NCBI GenBank assembly: GCA_050185825.1
Contig: JBFWZA010000012.1
Location: 62,001-126,000, forward strand
DNA length: 64,000 nucleotides
Direction: 5' to 3'
Source: SZUA-309 sp050185825
Lineage (GTDB): Bacteria; Pseudomonadota; Gammaproteobacteria; Pseudomonadales; Azotimanducaceae
Below are positions 1 through 8,781 of the stretch, one piece after another (the stretch's first letter is position 1; each line of letters opens with the position of its first letter). Under the pieces are notes generated by a model. It saw only the letters and a program-made list of their open reading frames with translations, was not told where the DNA came from and searched no databases. The position numbers were made by a program, and so were the translations under genes.

Positions 1-1116
1 GTTCGCAGTGAGGCGGATGCCGCTGCGCTCGCCGCGGCTGCGACTTCCGCTGGCAGGAAGATCCGGGTGGCCGGCGCCACCCACAGCCATGCGCCGCTGG
101 TGGTCAACGATGGCGGCGTGATTGCCGACGTCGGCGGCCTGTCCGGCGTGCTCGAGACGGACGTCGGCCTCGGCAGGGCGGTGGTCTGGGCCGGCTCGCG
201 AATCTTCAGTCTCGGCAACGCGCTCAATCTGCGCGGCCTCGCCTTCGCCAATCAGGGTGACATCGACCAGCAGGCCATCGCCGGTGCCGTGGCCACCGGC
301 ACCCACGGCACCGGGGCGACGCTCAGGAACTTCTCGGCCCAGGTGCTCGGCCTGCGCCTGGTGCTCGCCAACGGTGATATCGTCGATGCGTCGCCAGATC
401 AGAACACCGAACTCTGGCAGGCCGCACGTCTGCATCTCGGCGCGTTCGGCATCATCACCCGGTTGACCCTCGCCGTCCGTCCCCGTTACCGGCTCAGCGA
501 ACAGAGCTGGGAGTCGACGCTCGAACCGGTGCTGGCGGATACCGACGTTCACGTCCGCGACAACCGCCACTTCGAATTCTTCTGGTATCCGCAGGACGAC
601 CGGGCGGTGGTGAAGACCATCAACGAGACGGAGGATGAGGCGGAGTATCCACTCGCCGAAGAAGGCTCGCGCTGCGCCTGGAGCCACGAGGTGCTGCCGA
701 ACTACCGGCCGGTGCCGCACACCGAGATGGAGTACAGCGTGCCGGCGGAGCACGGCATTGCCTGCATGCGGGAGATACGCGATCTCCTCAGGAACAGGTT
801 TCCGGACGTCGCCTGGCCGGTGGAGTACCGCACCCTGGCGGCGGACGACGTCTGGCTGTCCACTGCCTATGAGCGTGATACCGTCACGATTTCGGTGCAC
901 CTGGGGATGGATGAGGACGATGGGCCGTACTTCCGGGCCTGTGAGGAAGTCTTCCGCAGTCACGACGGCCGACCGCACTGGGGTAAGGTGCATTACCTCG
1001 ATGGCGCGACCCTGGCGCGCATCCATCCGCGTTGGGCGGACTGGTGGCGGGTTCGGGATGCCCACGACCCGCGGGGAACCTTCCTCAACGCCTACCTTGC
1101 CAGTCTCCGTTCCTGA
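1..1116 (+). CDS. FAD-binding sugar-lactone oxidase-like protein (5' partial)
   Basis: The reading frame is open from base 1, so the N-terminus lies outside the window and 371 residues are visible. It matches the VAO/PCMH flavoprotein family that contains L-gulono- and D-arabinono-1,4-lactone oxidases. A glycine-rich FAD-binding stretch GTHGTG follows AVAT at about nt 298-315. The C-terminus carries the family signature HWGKVH (nt 976-993), then W, R, DP.G.F.N.YL. The enzyme would oxidise a sugar lactone or polyol, passing electrons to oxygen or another acceptor. The family assignment is firm; the substrate is not determinable. It converges on the YbaK-like gene. Confidence 0.85.
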   Translation, partial: VRSEADAAALAAAATSAGRKIRVAGATHSHAPLVVNDGGVIADVGGLSGVLETDVGLGRAVVWAGSRIFSLGNALNLRGLAFANQGDIDQQAIAGAVATGTHGTGATLRNFSAQVLGLRLVLANGDIVDASPDQNTELWQAARLHLGAFGIITRLTLAVRPRYRLSEQSWESTLEPVLADTDVHVRDNRHFEFFWYPQDDRAVVKTINETEDEAEYPLAEEGSRCAWSHEVLPNYRPVPHTEMEYSVPAEHGIACMREIRDLLRNRFPDVAWPVEYRTLAADDVWLSTAYERDTVTISVHLGMDEDDGPYFRACEEVFRSHDGRPHWGKVHYLDGATLARIHPRWADWWRVRDAHDPRGTFLNAYLASLRS

Positions 1117-1129
1117 CGTTGGCGGCCCG

Positions 1130-1618
1130 TCACTCCGCTGCGACCGGTTCCTGTGCAACGTCGACCCATTCGGCGTTCACCAGCCGGGCCATCCGATCCG
1201 GATCGATGTGCAGCGAGGCATTGGCGGCGCCGGCGGCGGGGATGACGACATCGAACTTCCGGAGCGTCTCGTCGGCGAATACCCTCATCGGAACCGGAAG
1301 GCCGAAGGGGCAGACGCCGCCCACAGGGTGACCGGTTAGCTCGACCACCTCCTCGGGACCCAGCATCTTGGCCTTGGCATTGAACCGCGCCTTGAACTTG
1401 CGGTTGTCGATCTTCGCATCGCCGCCCATGACCAGCAGGATCACCTCGTCCTTGAGGCGCAGGGACAGCGTCTTGGCGATCTGCGCCGGCTCGACGCCGT
1501 GTGCGTTGGCCGCCTCCAGGACGGTGGCGGTGCTGACGGGCTTCTCTACGATCTCCAGGTCGGGGGCATGCTCGGTCAGGAAGGCGCGTACGGATTGCAG
1601 GCTCACGTCTGGTCTCAT
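1130..1618 (-). CDS. YbaK/EbsC-family aminoacyl-tRNA deacylase
   Basis: This 162-residue protein belongs to the YbaK/ProX editing family, which hydrolyses mischarged aminoacyl-tRNAs in the cytoplasm. Visible features are the early IAKTLSL segment with the conserved lysine, a GDAKID turn, then GHPVGGVCPFG and a C-terminal AAGAANASLHID block, all in the order expected for the family. The open frame extends upstream to 1690. The ATG at 1616-1618 gives the usual family length and starts directly at the conserved helix, so I chose it. The gene stands alone between a convergent oxidase and a membrane-protein gene. The tRNA substrate (Cys-tRNAPro or other) cannot be told. Confidence 0.85.
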   Translation of the reverse strand: MRPDVSLQSVRAFLTEHAPDLEIVEKPVSTATVLEAANAHGVEPAQIAKTLSLRLKDEVILLVMGGDAKIDNRKFKARFNAKAKMLGPEEVVELTGHPVGGVCPFGLPVPMRVFADETLRKFDVVIPAAGAANASLHIDPDRMARLVNAEWVDVAQEPVAAE

Positions 1619-1714
1619 CAGCTCGGATTGCAGAGGGTAGAGGGAGAGTCCGTCCATTGCCAACCAAGCGGCAAGCCGTGCGCGCGGCACATCGCCGGAG
1701 CGGCCCTCTGCCAG

Positions 1715-2101
1715 TCAGCGTCCGATCAGCAGCGCGCCCAGTTTCGGATTCCGCAGCACGAGCCCGGCCCACATGACGATCGCAACGTACACACCGAACA
1801 GCACGTGGGTGAACAGCGGGCTGCCGACGCGCACGTGAGTCGCCACCGCTCCGCCGAGGAAGCCGGTGAGATAAACAGCACCGAGGAGCGAGGTCTTCGG
1901 AATCGCGTAGAGGATCGCGCCGACCATCAGCAGAATGCCGAGCGTGAACACGACCCGCTCGTCGTAGCCCAGCGCGACGGTACCGTCGACGACCGGTTGC
2001 ACCCTGGCGAGCTTGCCGGCCGCGTCGACGAACAGAAAGACGATCGCCAGACCGCTCAACGCTCTGCCGGTCCAGAGCTGTGCCATCGAAGTGGAATCCA
2101 A
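1715..2101 (-). CDS. DoxX-like small membrane protein
   Basis: This 128-residue protein is very hydrophobic, with four predicted transmembrane helices (about residues 12-28, 48-68, 70-90 and 96-116). It has the pattern of DoxX-like proteins, including an early GRALSGL.IVFLF.DAAGK segment and a GYDERVVFTLGI loop. Function within this family is poorly defined; some members associate with redox complexes. The start is chosen as TTG at 2101 because a GGAG Shine-Dalgarno lies 8 nt upstream. An ATG at 2086 is the alternative and has no good ribosome binding site. It lies downstream of the AraC gene on the same strand, so the regulator may share its transcript. Confidence 0.7.
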   Translation of the reverse strand: MDSTSMAQLWTGRALSGLAIVFLFVDAAGKLARVQPVVDGTVALGYDERVVFTLGILLMVGAILYAIPKTSLLGAVYLTGFLGGAVATHVRVGSPLFTHVLFGVYVAIVMWAGLVLRNPKLGALLIGR

Positions 2102-2154
2102 GTCTGCATCTCCTGTAACCAGAACGCCTGAAGGCGCGCACAGAAGCTATTCGA

Positions 2155-2868
2155 CTATCGATCCGGTGTCTTGTACAAAAGCGACAACTGCGCTTCGCGA
2201 AGCGCAATCCGACCGGGTGTCTGCCCGATGAACCGGGTAACGGAGCGGGACAGATGCGCCTGATCGACATAGCCCAGGTCACTCACGACCTGTGCAACGG
2301 CGACCCCCTCGCGGAGCATCATCGTCGCCTCGCGCGCGCGCCCGATCTGCTGGATGGTCTTCGGACTCATTCCCGTCGCGCGCCGCACCCGCCGCTGGAT
2401 GGTGCGCTCTGAAAGGTGCCGCGGTTCGTCCGCGAGCACCGCTTCGACACATCGGTCCCGGACGATGAGCCCCCGCCGCAGAAGCCTTTGTACGAACGTT
2501 TCGGCGTTCTCGTACGTGGGGTACTCCCAGGCGTCATCGCCCAGCAGAAAGTGACCTTTGTCTCCGGGGAGCGTGAGATCGTTGCGGTCCCGCAAGCCCG
2601 CCGGCGGCAGCGCCGGCATGAACGTACCGAGCCGGAACTGGATGCCCACCCACTCCCCGTCGGCCGGGCAGTCCGCCGCCGTTGCGGACGTTTCCGGACC
2701 GCGCACGGTCACCCGGGTTGCCCCCGCCACGCGGCTGACGACGATGCCCCAGCAGCAGGCGGCGATGGAATGAAACGCGCCTGCGCGTTCGCTGTGGCTG
2801 CGCCACACCCGGTCGATCACGGGAGAATCCGAAGCGCGCTCCTCGAACACGATGAACAACGAAGGCAC
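2155..2868 (-). CDS. AraC-family transcriptional regulator
   Basis: This 237-residue protein has a sensor-like N-terminal half and a C-terminal AraC double helix-turn-helix. The DNA-binding part shows LSERTIQRRVRRATG as the first recognition helix and VAQVVSDLGYVDQAHLSRSVTRFIG.TPG as the second, which is the canonical signature. Translation starts at a GTG (2866-2868) with GGAGG next to it. It is followed on the same strand by the DoxX-like gene, a plausible target. Upstream on that strand is the amidohydrolase at 2888, only 19 bp away, so it may also be read through from there. The effector is unknown. Confidence 0.85.
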   Translation of the reverse strand: MPSLFIVFEERASDSPVIDRVWRSHSERAGAFHSIAACCWGIVVSRVAGATRVTVRGPETSATAADCPADGEWVGIQFRLGTFMPALPPAGLRDRNDLTLPGDKGHFLLGDDAWEYPTYENAETFVQRLLRRGLIVRDRCVEAVLADEPRHLSERTIQRRVRRATGMSPKTIQQIGRAREATMMLREGVAVAQVVSDLGYVDQAHLSRSVTRFIGQTPGRIALREAQLSLLYKTPDR

Positions 2869-2887
2869 CTCCGTGCCGGCACGTGCG

Positions 2888-4024
2888 TCAGCCCAGACGA
2901 TAGATCCGCTTCACGTTCCCGCCCAGCACTTTCGCCCGCGTCTCGGGCGCGAGCACCTCGGCGTAGCGCGTCAGGTCGTCCACCCAGGTGTGCGGATGAT
3001 CCGGGTGCGGGTAGTCGGACGCCCACATGAAGCAGTCGGCACCCACGTGGTCGATGATGTGCGGGGCGGCCGTCTCGTCCGGGTCGCCGGAGATGAAGCA
3101 TTGCCGGCGGAAGATCTCCGAGGCGGGCGTGCGGCGGATGTTGATGGACTCGCTGTAGGCGTCCAGCCGGTCGAGCAGGGCGCCGATCCAGCCCGAGCCT
3201 GCTTCCAGCACACCGAGCTTGAGCCCGGGAAAACGCTCGAGCGTGCCGAGCGAGAAGAAAGAGATGAGCGCCTGCTGGACGATGGAGCGCAGCCAGATGG
3301 CCTCGCCCCAGGCCCGGCCTTCCCGCGGCCAGTCGAAGATGCCGTCGGCGGCGCCGTGGGGCGTGAAGGTCGGATGGATGGCGAACGGCACGTCGAGTTC
3401 CACGCACTTCGCGAACAGCGGGTCGTGCACGGGTGAGCCGTGGATCACCCGGCGGTGGTTGAACGGATTCACCCACGCGCCCCTGCAGCCGTCCTGCACC
3501 GCCCGCTCGAGCTCGGCGACGGAACCTTCCACGTCGAGCAGGGTGAGCTGGGCGATGGGGATCAGCCGGCCACCGCTGTTGCGGCAGAAGTCGGCGATCC
3601 AGCGGTTGTAGGCGCGGCAGTAGGCGAGCGAGAGCTCGGGATCGGTGAGCTCCACCTCCCAGAGCAGGCCGATGGTGGGGTAGAGCAGGCAGTACTCGAG
3701 GTTCTCCTGGGCCATGAGCTCGAGCCGCTCGGTCGGATCGCCGGCGCCGAAGGGGATGTTGTCCGAGTAGCGTCGGTCCGGTCGCGGACGCATGTCCGCC
3801 TCTCCCATGGCGCCGAGGAGCCCGAGCGAGCCCCGGCGCGACCGCTTCGACGGCGTCCGGTCGATTTCCAGGTACTCGTAGCCTTCGTCGTCGACCCGGA
3901 TGCGCAGCGCCCGCGGTTTGTACTTCTCCTCCAGGTAGTTCTCCCAGAGGTCCGCGGGCTCCAGGATGTGTCCGTCCGCGTCGACCGTGCCGTCGAACGG
4001 AAATCGCTTGATCTCGTAAGCCAT
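2888..4024 (-). CDS. Amidohydrolase-2 family metal-dependent hydrolase/decarboxylase
   Basis: This 378-residue TIM-barrel protein belongs to the amidohydrolase-2 (ACMS decarboxylase/LigW-like) family. It has an N-terminal DADGHILEP metal segment, AIHPTFTPHG with a conserved histidine in the centre, a GVLEAGSGWI segment, and a C-terminal FMWASDYPHPDH carrying the metal-binding aspartate. Members act on aromatic or cyclic carboxylates in the cytoplasm, usually by decarboxylation or C-C hydrolysis. It begins at an ATG with GGGGAGAG upstream and forms a same-strand series with the flavoprotein and alpha/beta hydrolase behind it, consistent with one catabolic transcript. Substrate unknown. Confidence 0.85.
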   Translation of the reverse strand: MAYEIKRFPFDGTVDADGHILEPADLWENYLEEKYKPRALRIRVDDEGYEYLEIDRTPSKRSRRGSLGLLGAMGEADMRPRPDRRYSDNIPFGAGDPTERLELMAQENLEYCLLYPTIGLLWEVELTDPELSLAYCRAYNRWIADFCRNSGGRLIPIAQLTLLDVEGSVAELERAVQDGCRGAWVNPFNHRRVIHGSPVHDPLFAKCVELDVPFAIHPTFTPHGAADGIFDWPREGRAWGEAIWLRSIVQQALISFFSLGTLERFPGLKLGVLEAGSGWIGALLDRLDAYSESINIRRTPASEIFRRQCFISGDPDETAAPHIIDHVGADCFMWASDYPHPDHPHTWVDDLTRYAEVLAPETRAKVLGGNVKRIYRLG

Positions 4025-4096
4025 CTCTCCCCCCTTCCCGTGTGTCCCCGGCGTGCTGTGGCGGAACGCCTCCCCAGGTGGTCCGCCTGCCGTTGC

Positions 4097-5584
4097 CTAC
4101 TCGTTCGCGCGGATCAGCTGCAGCATTTCCTCCCGGCTCGGGCCGCGCACGATCCGAGCGGAGGCGTTCTTCGATCGACCCCGGAGCATGTAGAGGAAGA
4201 TGATCAGCCGCGTCTTGCGGTCTTCCAGAAATGCGCCCGGCTTCTCGAGCAGATTCATGGTCCGCATCATGCCGCGCAGTACGTGCAGGTTGTAACGGCC
4301 GGCCGCGGCGATGGCGTCGCCGAAGGCGGTGGCGAACCACTTCTTGAAGCTGTCCGGCTTCTCGAGCAGACGCCCGGACTGGCTGGCCAGCGAACGGCGG
4401 ATGCCGTTTCTGTCCTCGGCGAGGCTGGTGTCGAAGATCGGCCGGAGGGCTTCCTGGGTGCGCGCATCGAACGCGATGGCGCGCTCGATCGGGTCGGATT
4501 GTCCCGTGAGCACATCGGCCAGCATGTGGGCGTGCAGGATGCTGGTGCTGCAGCCGCGGCCGTAGAGCGGGTTGGTTCTGAGCTCCGCATCACCCACCGC
4601 AAAGAAGTTCTTCACCAGCGGCTTGCCGTCCACCACGTAGTGCCGCCAGACGGCGCGGATGTCGCCGATGCCGAAGGGGTGCGTGGTGGCGGTGGCCTTG
4701 CCTTCGGCCACCCAGGGCTCGAGGCCGGGAATGCTGCGGCACACCTGGTCGAAGACCTCGCCTTCCTTGATGGCTTCGCGCAGCTCCGTTTCCGTGTTGT
4801 GCAGGCAGACGATGACGGCGAAGTTGCCCGCGTCCCCCGGAAAGACGCCGAATTTGATGTAGCCGAGGTCGCCGGCGGAGCGGTCCTTGCCGCCCCGTGG
4901 TGGCTCCTCCACCCCGGGATTCAGCTTGTAGTGACGGGTGTAGTAGACGATCTCCGCATCGTCGTTCTCCTCCGGCACGGTAACGCCGAGATCGGCGAAC
5001 CAGCGGGGGAACTTGGTCGTCCGGCCGCTGGCATCCACCACCACGTCGGCGGCGATCTCGGGTCCGAACGTATCCACCTTGTCGCGCCGCACCTTGAGGC
5101 CACGCACATTCAGGGTGCCGTCCGGGTCCTGCTCCGTCACCACGCCGTCGATGTGGATGTCGTTGACGATGCGGATGTTGGGCAGCTTCTCCACGTAGCG
5201 GCGCAGCACCGTCTCGATGGTGGCGCGGCGGCACATGAGCACCCAGAGCTTCTCGTCGCCCGGCTCGGGCGTGTACTTCTGCTCGAGCTCCGGAGAGAGC
5301 ATCTCGCGGATGCCCACCCGGCGGGCACCGGCGGTGTAGAAGTCCTCGAGCAGGTCCGGGTAGTTGTCCTGCAGCAGATTGCACATGAGTCCGAGAAAGG
5401 CGTGCGGGTGCCGGAACTGGGAGGCGCCGCGCCGCGGCCACTCGAAGAAGGCCTTGTCCGCATCGCCTTCCGGCGGCGGTGTGTCCCGCTCCAGCACGGT
5501 GACGTTGAGGCCCCGCTTGGCGAGTGCCAGCGCCGTGCACATGCCGGCGATACCGCTGCCGACGATGACGATGTTTTCGCTCAT
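4097..5584 (-). CDS. FAD-dependent oxidoreductase/monooxygenase
   Basis: This 495-residue flavoprotein starts with a textbook Rossmann dinucleotide-binding motif, IVIVGSGIAGMCTALALA, and ends the first beta-alpha-beta unit with VLERD. It also has a VVVDASGRTTKFP segment and a later FFAVGDAELRTNPLYGRGCS block, which is the second FAD-contacting motif of the group A monooxygenase/geranylgeranyl-reductase/halogenase superfamily. I see no halogenase tryptophan motif (WxWxIP), so halogenation is unlikely. It probably hydroxylates or reduces a hydrophobic substrate. It lies in a same-strand run with an amidohydrolase and an epoxide-hydrolase-like enzyme, so epoxidation followed by hydrolysis is one possible pathway order. 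Confidence 0.85.
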   Translation of the reverse strand: MSENIVIVGSGIAGMCTALALAKRGLNVTVLERDTPPPEGDADKAFFEWPRRGASQFRHPHAFLGLMCNLLQDNYPDLLEDFYTAGARRVGIREMLSPELEQKYTPEPGDEKLWVLMCRRATIETVLRRYVEKLPNIRIVNDIHIDGVVTEQDPDGTLNVRGLKVRRDKVDTFGPEIAADVVVDASGRTTKFPRWFADLGVTVPEENDDAEIVYYTRHYKLNPGVEEPPRGGKDRSAGDLGYIKFGVFPGDAGNFAVIVCLHNTETELREAIKEGEVFDQVCRSIPGLEPWVAEGKATATTHPFGIGDIRAVWRHYVVDGKPLVKNFFAVGDAELRTNPLYGRGCSTSILHAHMLADVLTGQSDPIERAIAFDARTQEALRPIFDTSLAEDRNGIRRSLASQSGRLLEKPDSFKKWFATAFGDAIAAAGRYNLHVLRGMMRTMNLLEKPGAFLEDRKTRLIIFLYMLRGRSKNASARIVRGPSREEMLQLIRANE

Positions 5585-5629
5585 GACTGTTTTTTTCCGC
5601 TCATGGCTGCTCGTACTTCCTGAATTGAG

Positions 5630-6589
5630 TCAACCCAGAAGCTTCAGGAACCGGAGGATGGCGTCGTTCACCGCCTCGGGTGCTTCCTGCTGGGTCCAGT
5701 GGCCGATGCCGGGAATCAGCTCGTTGATCCTGAGATCCTTCACGTACTTCGGCATGTCCTTCAGGGCCTGGGCTGCCATCATGATCACGCCGTCGCGCTC
5801 ACCGGCAACGAACATGGCGGGTTGCTCGATGGTGGTGGGCCCGTTCGCCGTCAGCTCCCAGGTCAGGTCGTGGTTGCGGTAGTAGTTGAGCGGCCCGCGC
5901 ATGCCGGAGCGGGCGAACTCGCCGGCATAGAAATCGAGATCCGCCTCCGTCAACCAGGCGGGCAGGGTATCCGGGTTCGGCAGCCCGGAGAGCAGGTCGC
6001 TGTCCGGCCCACGCATGGGCAGCGCGGTGAGGTCGGTCTCGCCGGCGCCCATGACCAGAAACTTCTTCAGCGCCGTCCTGATGTCCCGCTCGAACTCCGC
6101 TTCCGCCACGCCCGGCTCCTGGAAGTAGAGCTGGTAGAAGAACTGACCCTTGAACAGCTCGCGCATGGCGGGCATGGGCTGCACGGGAGAGCGGGGCGTG
6201 AACGGCACGGAAAGAGCGCCCACCGCGCTGACTCTGTCCGGATGGTTCAGCGCCGTGCTCCACGCCGTGGGCGCACCCCAGTCGTGGCCGATCACCACCG
6301 CCGTGTCGTAGCCGAGCGCCGGGATCAGGCCGATGATGTCGTTCACCACCTCCACCTGGTTGTAGGCGTCGATGGCCTGGGGCTTGTCGCTCTTACCGTA
6401 GCCGCGCATGTCCGGCGCGGCCACGTGGTAGCCGGCGGCGGCCAGCGGCGCGAACTGGTGGCGCCAGGAATACCAGGACTCCGGGAAGCCGTGCAGCAGC
6501 AGGACGAGGGGACCCTCGCCCTGCTCGGCAACGTTGAGCTCGATGCCGTTGCTGGGAACCCTGCGCTCGCTGATCCCGGTAACCGTCAC
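5630..6589 (-). CDS. Alpha/beta hydrolase, epoxide-hydrolase type
   Basis: This 319-residue alpha/beta hydrolase shows the epoxide hydrolase/haloalkane dehalogenase signatures: LLLHGFPESWYSWRHQ (oxyanion HGxP), APDMRGYGKSDKP, and the nucleophile elbow VIGHDWGAP with aspartate as nucleophile. The catalytic histidine lies near the C-terminus in IPGIGHWTQQEAP. Such enzymes open epoxides to diols through a covalent ester. Translation starts at a GTG that overlaps the stop codon of the upstream deacylase-like gene (GTGA), so the two are translationally coupled. The flavoprotein gene follows 45 bp downstream and might supply an epoxide. Confidence 0.88.
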   Translation of the reverse strand: MTVTGISERRVPSNGIELNVAEQGEGPLVLLLHGFPESWYSWRHQFAPLAAAGYHVAAPDMRGYGKSDKPQAIDAYNQVEVVNDIIGLIPALGYDTAVVIGHDWGAPTAWSTALNHPDRVSAVGALSVPFTPRSPVQPMPAMRELFKGQFFYQLYFQEPGVAEAEFERDIRTALKKFLVMGAGETDLTALPMRGPDSDLLSGLPNPDTLPAWLTEADLDFYAGEFARSGMRGPLNYYRNHDLTWELTANGPTTIEQPAMFVAGERDGVIMMAAQALKDMPKYVKDLRINELIPGIGHWTQQEAPEAVNDAILRFLKLLG

Positions 6590-8265
6590 GCGCTCGCCCC
6601 GGCACCCGGCAGGATGGCGCCGCGATGAGCGGGCAGGTAACCGTCTCCCGCGGTCCAGGCCACCTCGCCACCGACGATCACCGTGTCCACACCGATGGAG
6701 TCGCGCACGTAGCGGCTGCCGTCGCCCGGCACGTCCTGCACGTAGTACTCGGCGCCGCGGTCGATGGTCGCCGGGTCGAAGATCGCGATGTCGGCAACGA
6801 AGCCCTTCTGCAGCACGCCGCGCTCCGGGATGCCCCAGATGCTGGCGGTGTCGCTGGTGATCTTCTTCACCGCGGCTTCCAGGCCGATGGCACCCAGGTC
6901 GCGCACGAAGTGGCTGAACAGGAATCCCGTGTCGCCGTAGGTGGAGAACGACAGGATGTGGGCGCCGCCGTCGCTGGCACCGATGTGCACGCGCGGGTGG
7001 CGGAGCAGGGCGCTGACGCGCTCGTCGTCGTTGTGGCCCATGTCCGCCGCCAGGAAGTGGGCATCCAGATCCTCTTCCAGCGACAGATCGATCATGGCGT
7101 CGATGGGCGTGGTCTGGCGCAGCTCGGCGATCTCGGCCAGCGTCTTGCCGACCAGCGGCTGATTGGCCTCGGAGGCGACCTGCCTGAGGATCAGCCGCGG
7201 CCAGAGCGGGGTCATCATGGCCGCTTCGGCAATCATGGCCTTACGGCGCTCCGGGTCCCGGAAAGCAGCGACGATGTCGTCGTGGCTGCCGAAACGCATC
7301 ACCTGATACCAGCTCGGGAAGCGGATGAAGAGCAGGCTCGGCACCGCGAAGCTGAAGCTGATGTCGATGGGCCGGGTCTGCACCTGGGGCCAGACGCGGG
7401 CGCCGCGGGCGAACTGCTCGTCGACGCGGGCCATGACCCGCTCCACCGCCGCCACGTTGTCACCGTTGACGAACAGCGGCGAGAACGTGGTGGGGATGCC
7501 GTGCTTGAGTGACAGCTCGGCAAGCTGGTCGATGCGGGCGATGGTCAGGTCCGGGTCGTAGAACTCGGGAACGATCTGCAGCACCCTTCCGTAGTCGGAG
7601 AGGGTGGCCGACAGGGCGTCGAGCTCGCGCGTGTCCGCGTAGCGGCTCGGCACGGGCTGCAGCGTCTCGTCCATGTCCACGAAGCTGGTGGAGAGCCCGA
7701 CGGCGCCGGCGTCCAGGCAGCGGCGCAGCAGGTCCTGCATGGCGGCGATCTCGTCGTCCGTGGCCGTACGCTGCATGGAGGCCTCTTCCATCACCCACAG
7801 GCGCAGCAGGCTGTGTCCCACCAGCGGGGCGACGTTGATGGCGAGGTCCTTGCCGATCCGCTCAAGATATTCCTCGAAGGTCTCCCAGTTCCACTCCACA
7901 CCACTCTCGAAGGCCTTGTAGGGCATCTCCTCGATCTGGTTGAACATGCCGACCAGCTTCATGCGGTGCTTGGCCTTCAGCGGCGCCAGCGACAGCGAGC
8001 AGTTGCCCGGCACGATGGTGGTTACCCCGTGGGAGAGCGCCGGCTTGGCATAGCCGTCCCAGAGGAGCTGGGCATCGAAGTGGGTGTGCGGGTCGATGAA
8101 GCCCGGGGTGACGACCCGGCCGCCGGCGTCGATGACGCGGCGGGCCTCGCCGTCCACGCGGCCGATTCTGGCGATGCGGCCATCGGTCACGGCCACGTCC
8201 GCGGTATAGGCGGGCAGACCGGTGCCGTCCACGACGCGGCCATTTCGGATGATGAGATCGTACAT
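6586..8265 (-). CDS. N-acyl-D-amino-acid deacylase-like amidohydrolase
   Basis: This 559-residue protein belongs to the D-aminoacylase/N-acyl-D-glutamate deacylase branch of the amidohydrolase superfamily. It opens with YDLIIRNGRVVDGTG, then VTPGFIDPHTHFDAQLLWD with the HxH metal motif, GNCSLSLAP, VGHS, GASDGGAHI with the catalytic aspartate, and GFVADIAIFDPATI at the end. Many close relatives sit in catabolic clusters and probably hydrolyse other amides or lactams, so the name is a family label only. A second paralogue occurs at 16161-17798. The stop overlaps the start of the epoxide-hydrolase-like gene by 4 bp. Confidence 0.85.
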   Translation of the reverse strand: MYDLIIRNGRVVDGTGLPAYTADVAVTDGRIARIGRVDGEARRVIDAGGRVVTPGFIDPHTHFDAQLLWDGYAKPALSHGVTTIVPGNCSLSLAPLKAKHRMKLVGMFNQIEEMPYKAFESGVEWNWETFEEYLERIGKDLAINVAPLVGHSLLRLWVMEEASMQRTATDDEIAAMQDLLRRCLDAGAVGLSTSFVDMDETLQPVPSRYADTRELDALSATLSDYGRVLQIVPEFYDPDLTIARIDQLAELSLKHGIPTTFSPLFVNGDNVAAVERVMARVDEQFARGARVWPQVQTRPIDISFSFAVPSLLFIRFPSWYQVMRFGSHDDIVAAFRDPERRKAMIAEAAMMTPLWPRLILRQVASEANQPLVGKTLAEIAELRQTTPIDAMIDLSLEEDLDAHFLAADMGHNDDERVSALLRHPRVHIGASDGGAHILSFSTYGDTGFLFSHFVRDLGAIGLEAAVKKITSDTASIWGIPERGVLQKGFVADIAIFDPATIDRGAEYYVQDVPGDGSRYVRDSIGVDTVIVGGEVAWTAGDGYLPAHRGAILPGAGASA

Positions 8266-8295
8266 GTGAGGTTCCTCTCCTTCGATGGGGTGCCG

Positions 8296-8547
8296 CTACG
8301 GCGCGGGCCGTGCGGCGTTGAATCGGTTCCATGAGACGCCGAGGGCGTCTCTGACTTTGTGCCAGGGCGCGCCGATGAGCCCTTCCGGACCGCTGGCGTT
8401 GCAGGCGCTGAGCAGTGCCGAGGTCGCGATCTGGTCGAGCGCGACCTCGGAGCGACCACCGCCCGCGTGGGCCAGTGTCACGACCAGCTCCGCCACCCCT
8501 TCATGGGCGGCGGCAACGCGGGCGCTCTCGATCACGGCCTCGGCCAC
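8296..8547 (-). CDS. Small conserved-looking protein of unknown function
   Basis: This 83-residue frame starts at GTG (8545-8547), 3 bp after the stop of the preceding 76-residue gene and 30 bp before the deacylase-like gene. I do not recognise a family. The composition (alanine-rich helices around residues 1-20 and 38-50, then a W-rich end HKVRDALGVSWNRFNAA) is protein-like, not like a random GC-rich frame, and codon use looks normal for the region. Its tight spacing between two same-strand genes is the main support that it is translated. No function is proposed. Confidence 0.55.
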   Translation of the reverse strand: MAEAVIESARVAAAHEGVAELVVTLAHAGGGRSEVALDQIATSALLSACNASGPEGLIGAPWHKVRDALGVSWNRFNAARPAP

Positions 8548-8550
8548 GGG

Positions 8551-8781
8551 TCATGACGCCTTCGGCGGTTCCAGGAAGATCACGTCGCTCGGCAGGATGG
8601 GGTTGCCGTGACGCGGCGAGCCCTCCGGCGGTGAGCGGCGCATGAACACGTGCAGGTTCCAGCTCTGCAGCTGACCGACCGCGGCGGCGGTGTCCTGCCC
8701 GGCGAGCTCGCGGCCGGCGATGGTTTCCCAGGTGTCTCCTTCCTCGGGAAAGATCGAACGGCGGACGGTGGAACTGGTCAT
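8551..8781 (-). CDS. Small LysM-like domain protein
   Basis: This 76-residue protein starts at ATG 8779-8781, overlapping the stop of the TetR gene (ATGA). The sequence GDTWETIAGREL, then WNLHVFMR, then NPILPSDVIFLEPP, resembles the LysM pattern (GDTLxxIA..., N...L..G..L.I..), with a conserved W-N and a final L-P strand. LysM modules bind peptidoglycan or mediate assembly, but no signal peptide is present here, so a cytoplasmic or phage-tail-X-like adaptor role would be just as possible. Its coupling to the regulator and the deacylase-like gene suggests one operon. The LysM assignment is by eye and is moderate only. Confidence 0.6.
   Translation of the reverse strand: MTSSTVRRSIFPEEGDTWETIAGRELAGQDTAAAVGQLQSWNLHVFMRRSPPEGSPRHGNPILPSDVIFLEPPKAS

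Noticed and set aside
4097..5584. FAD protein as tryptophan halogenase
   Set aside because: No WxWxIP motif is present; only the general FAD-binding motifs match.
3440..5623. A very long open frame (727 codons) on the plus strand antisense to the flavoprotein and amidohydrolase genes
   Set aside because: It is a by-product of high GC at third codon positions. The translation is low-complexity and Arg/Val/His-rich, and the minus-strand genes carry the recognisable motifs. The same applies to antisense frames at 39203-41635 and 53748-56585.
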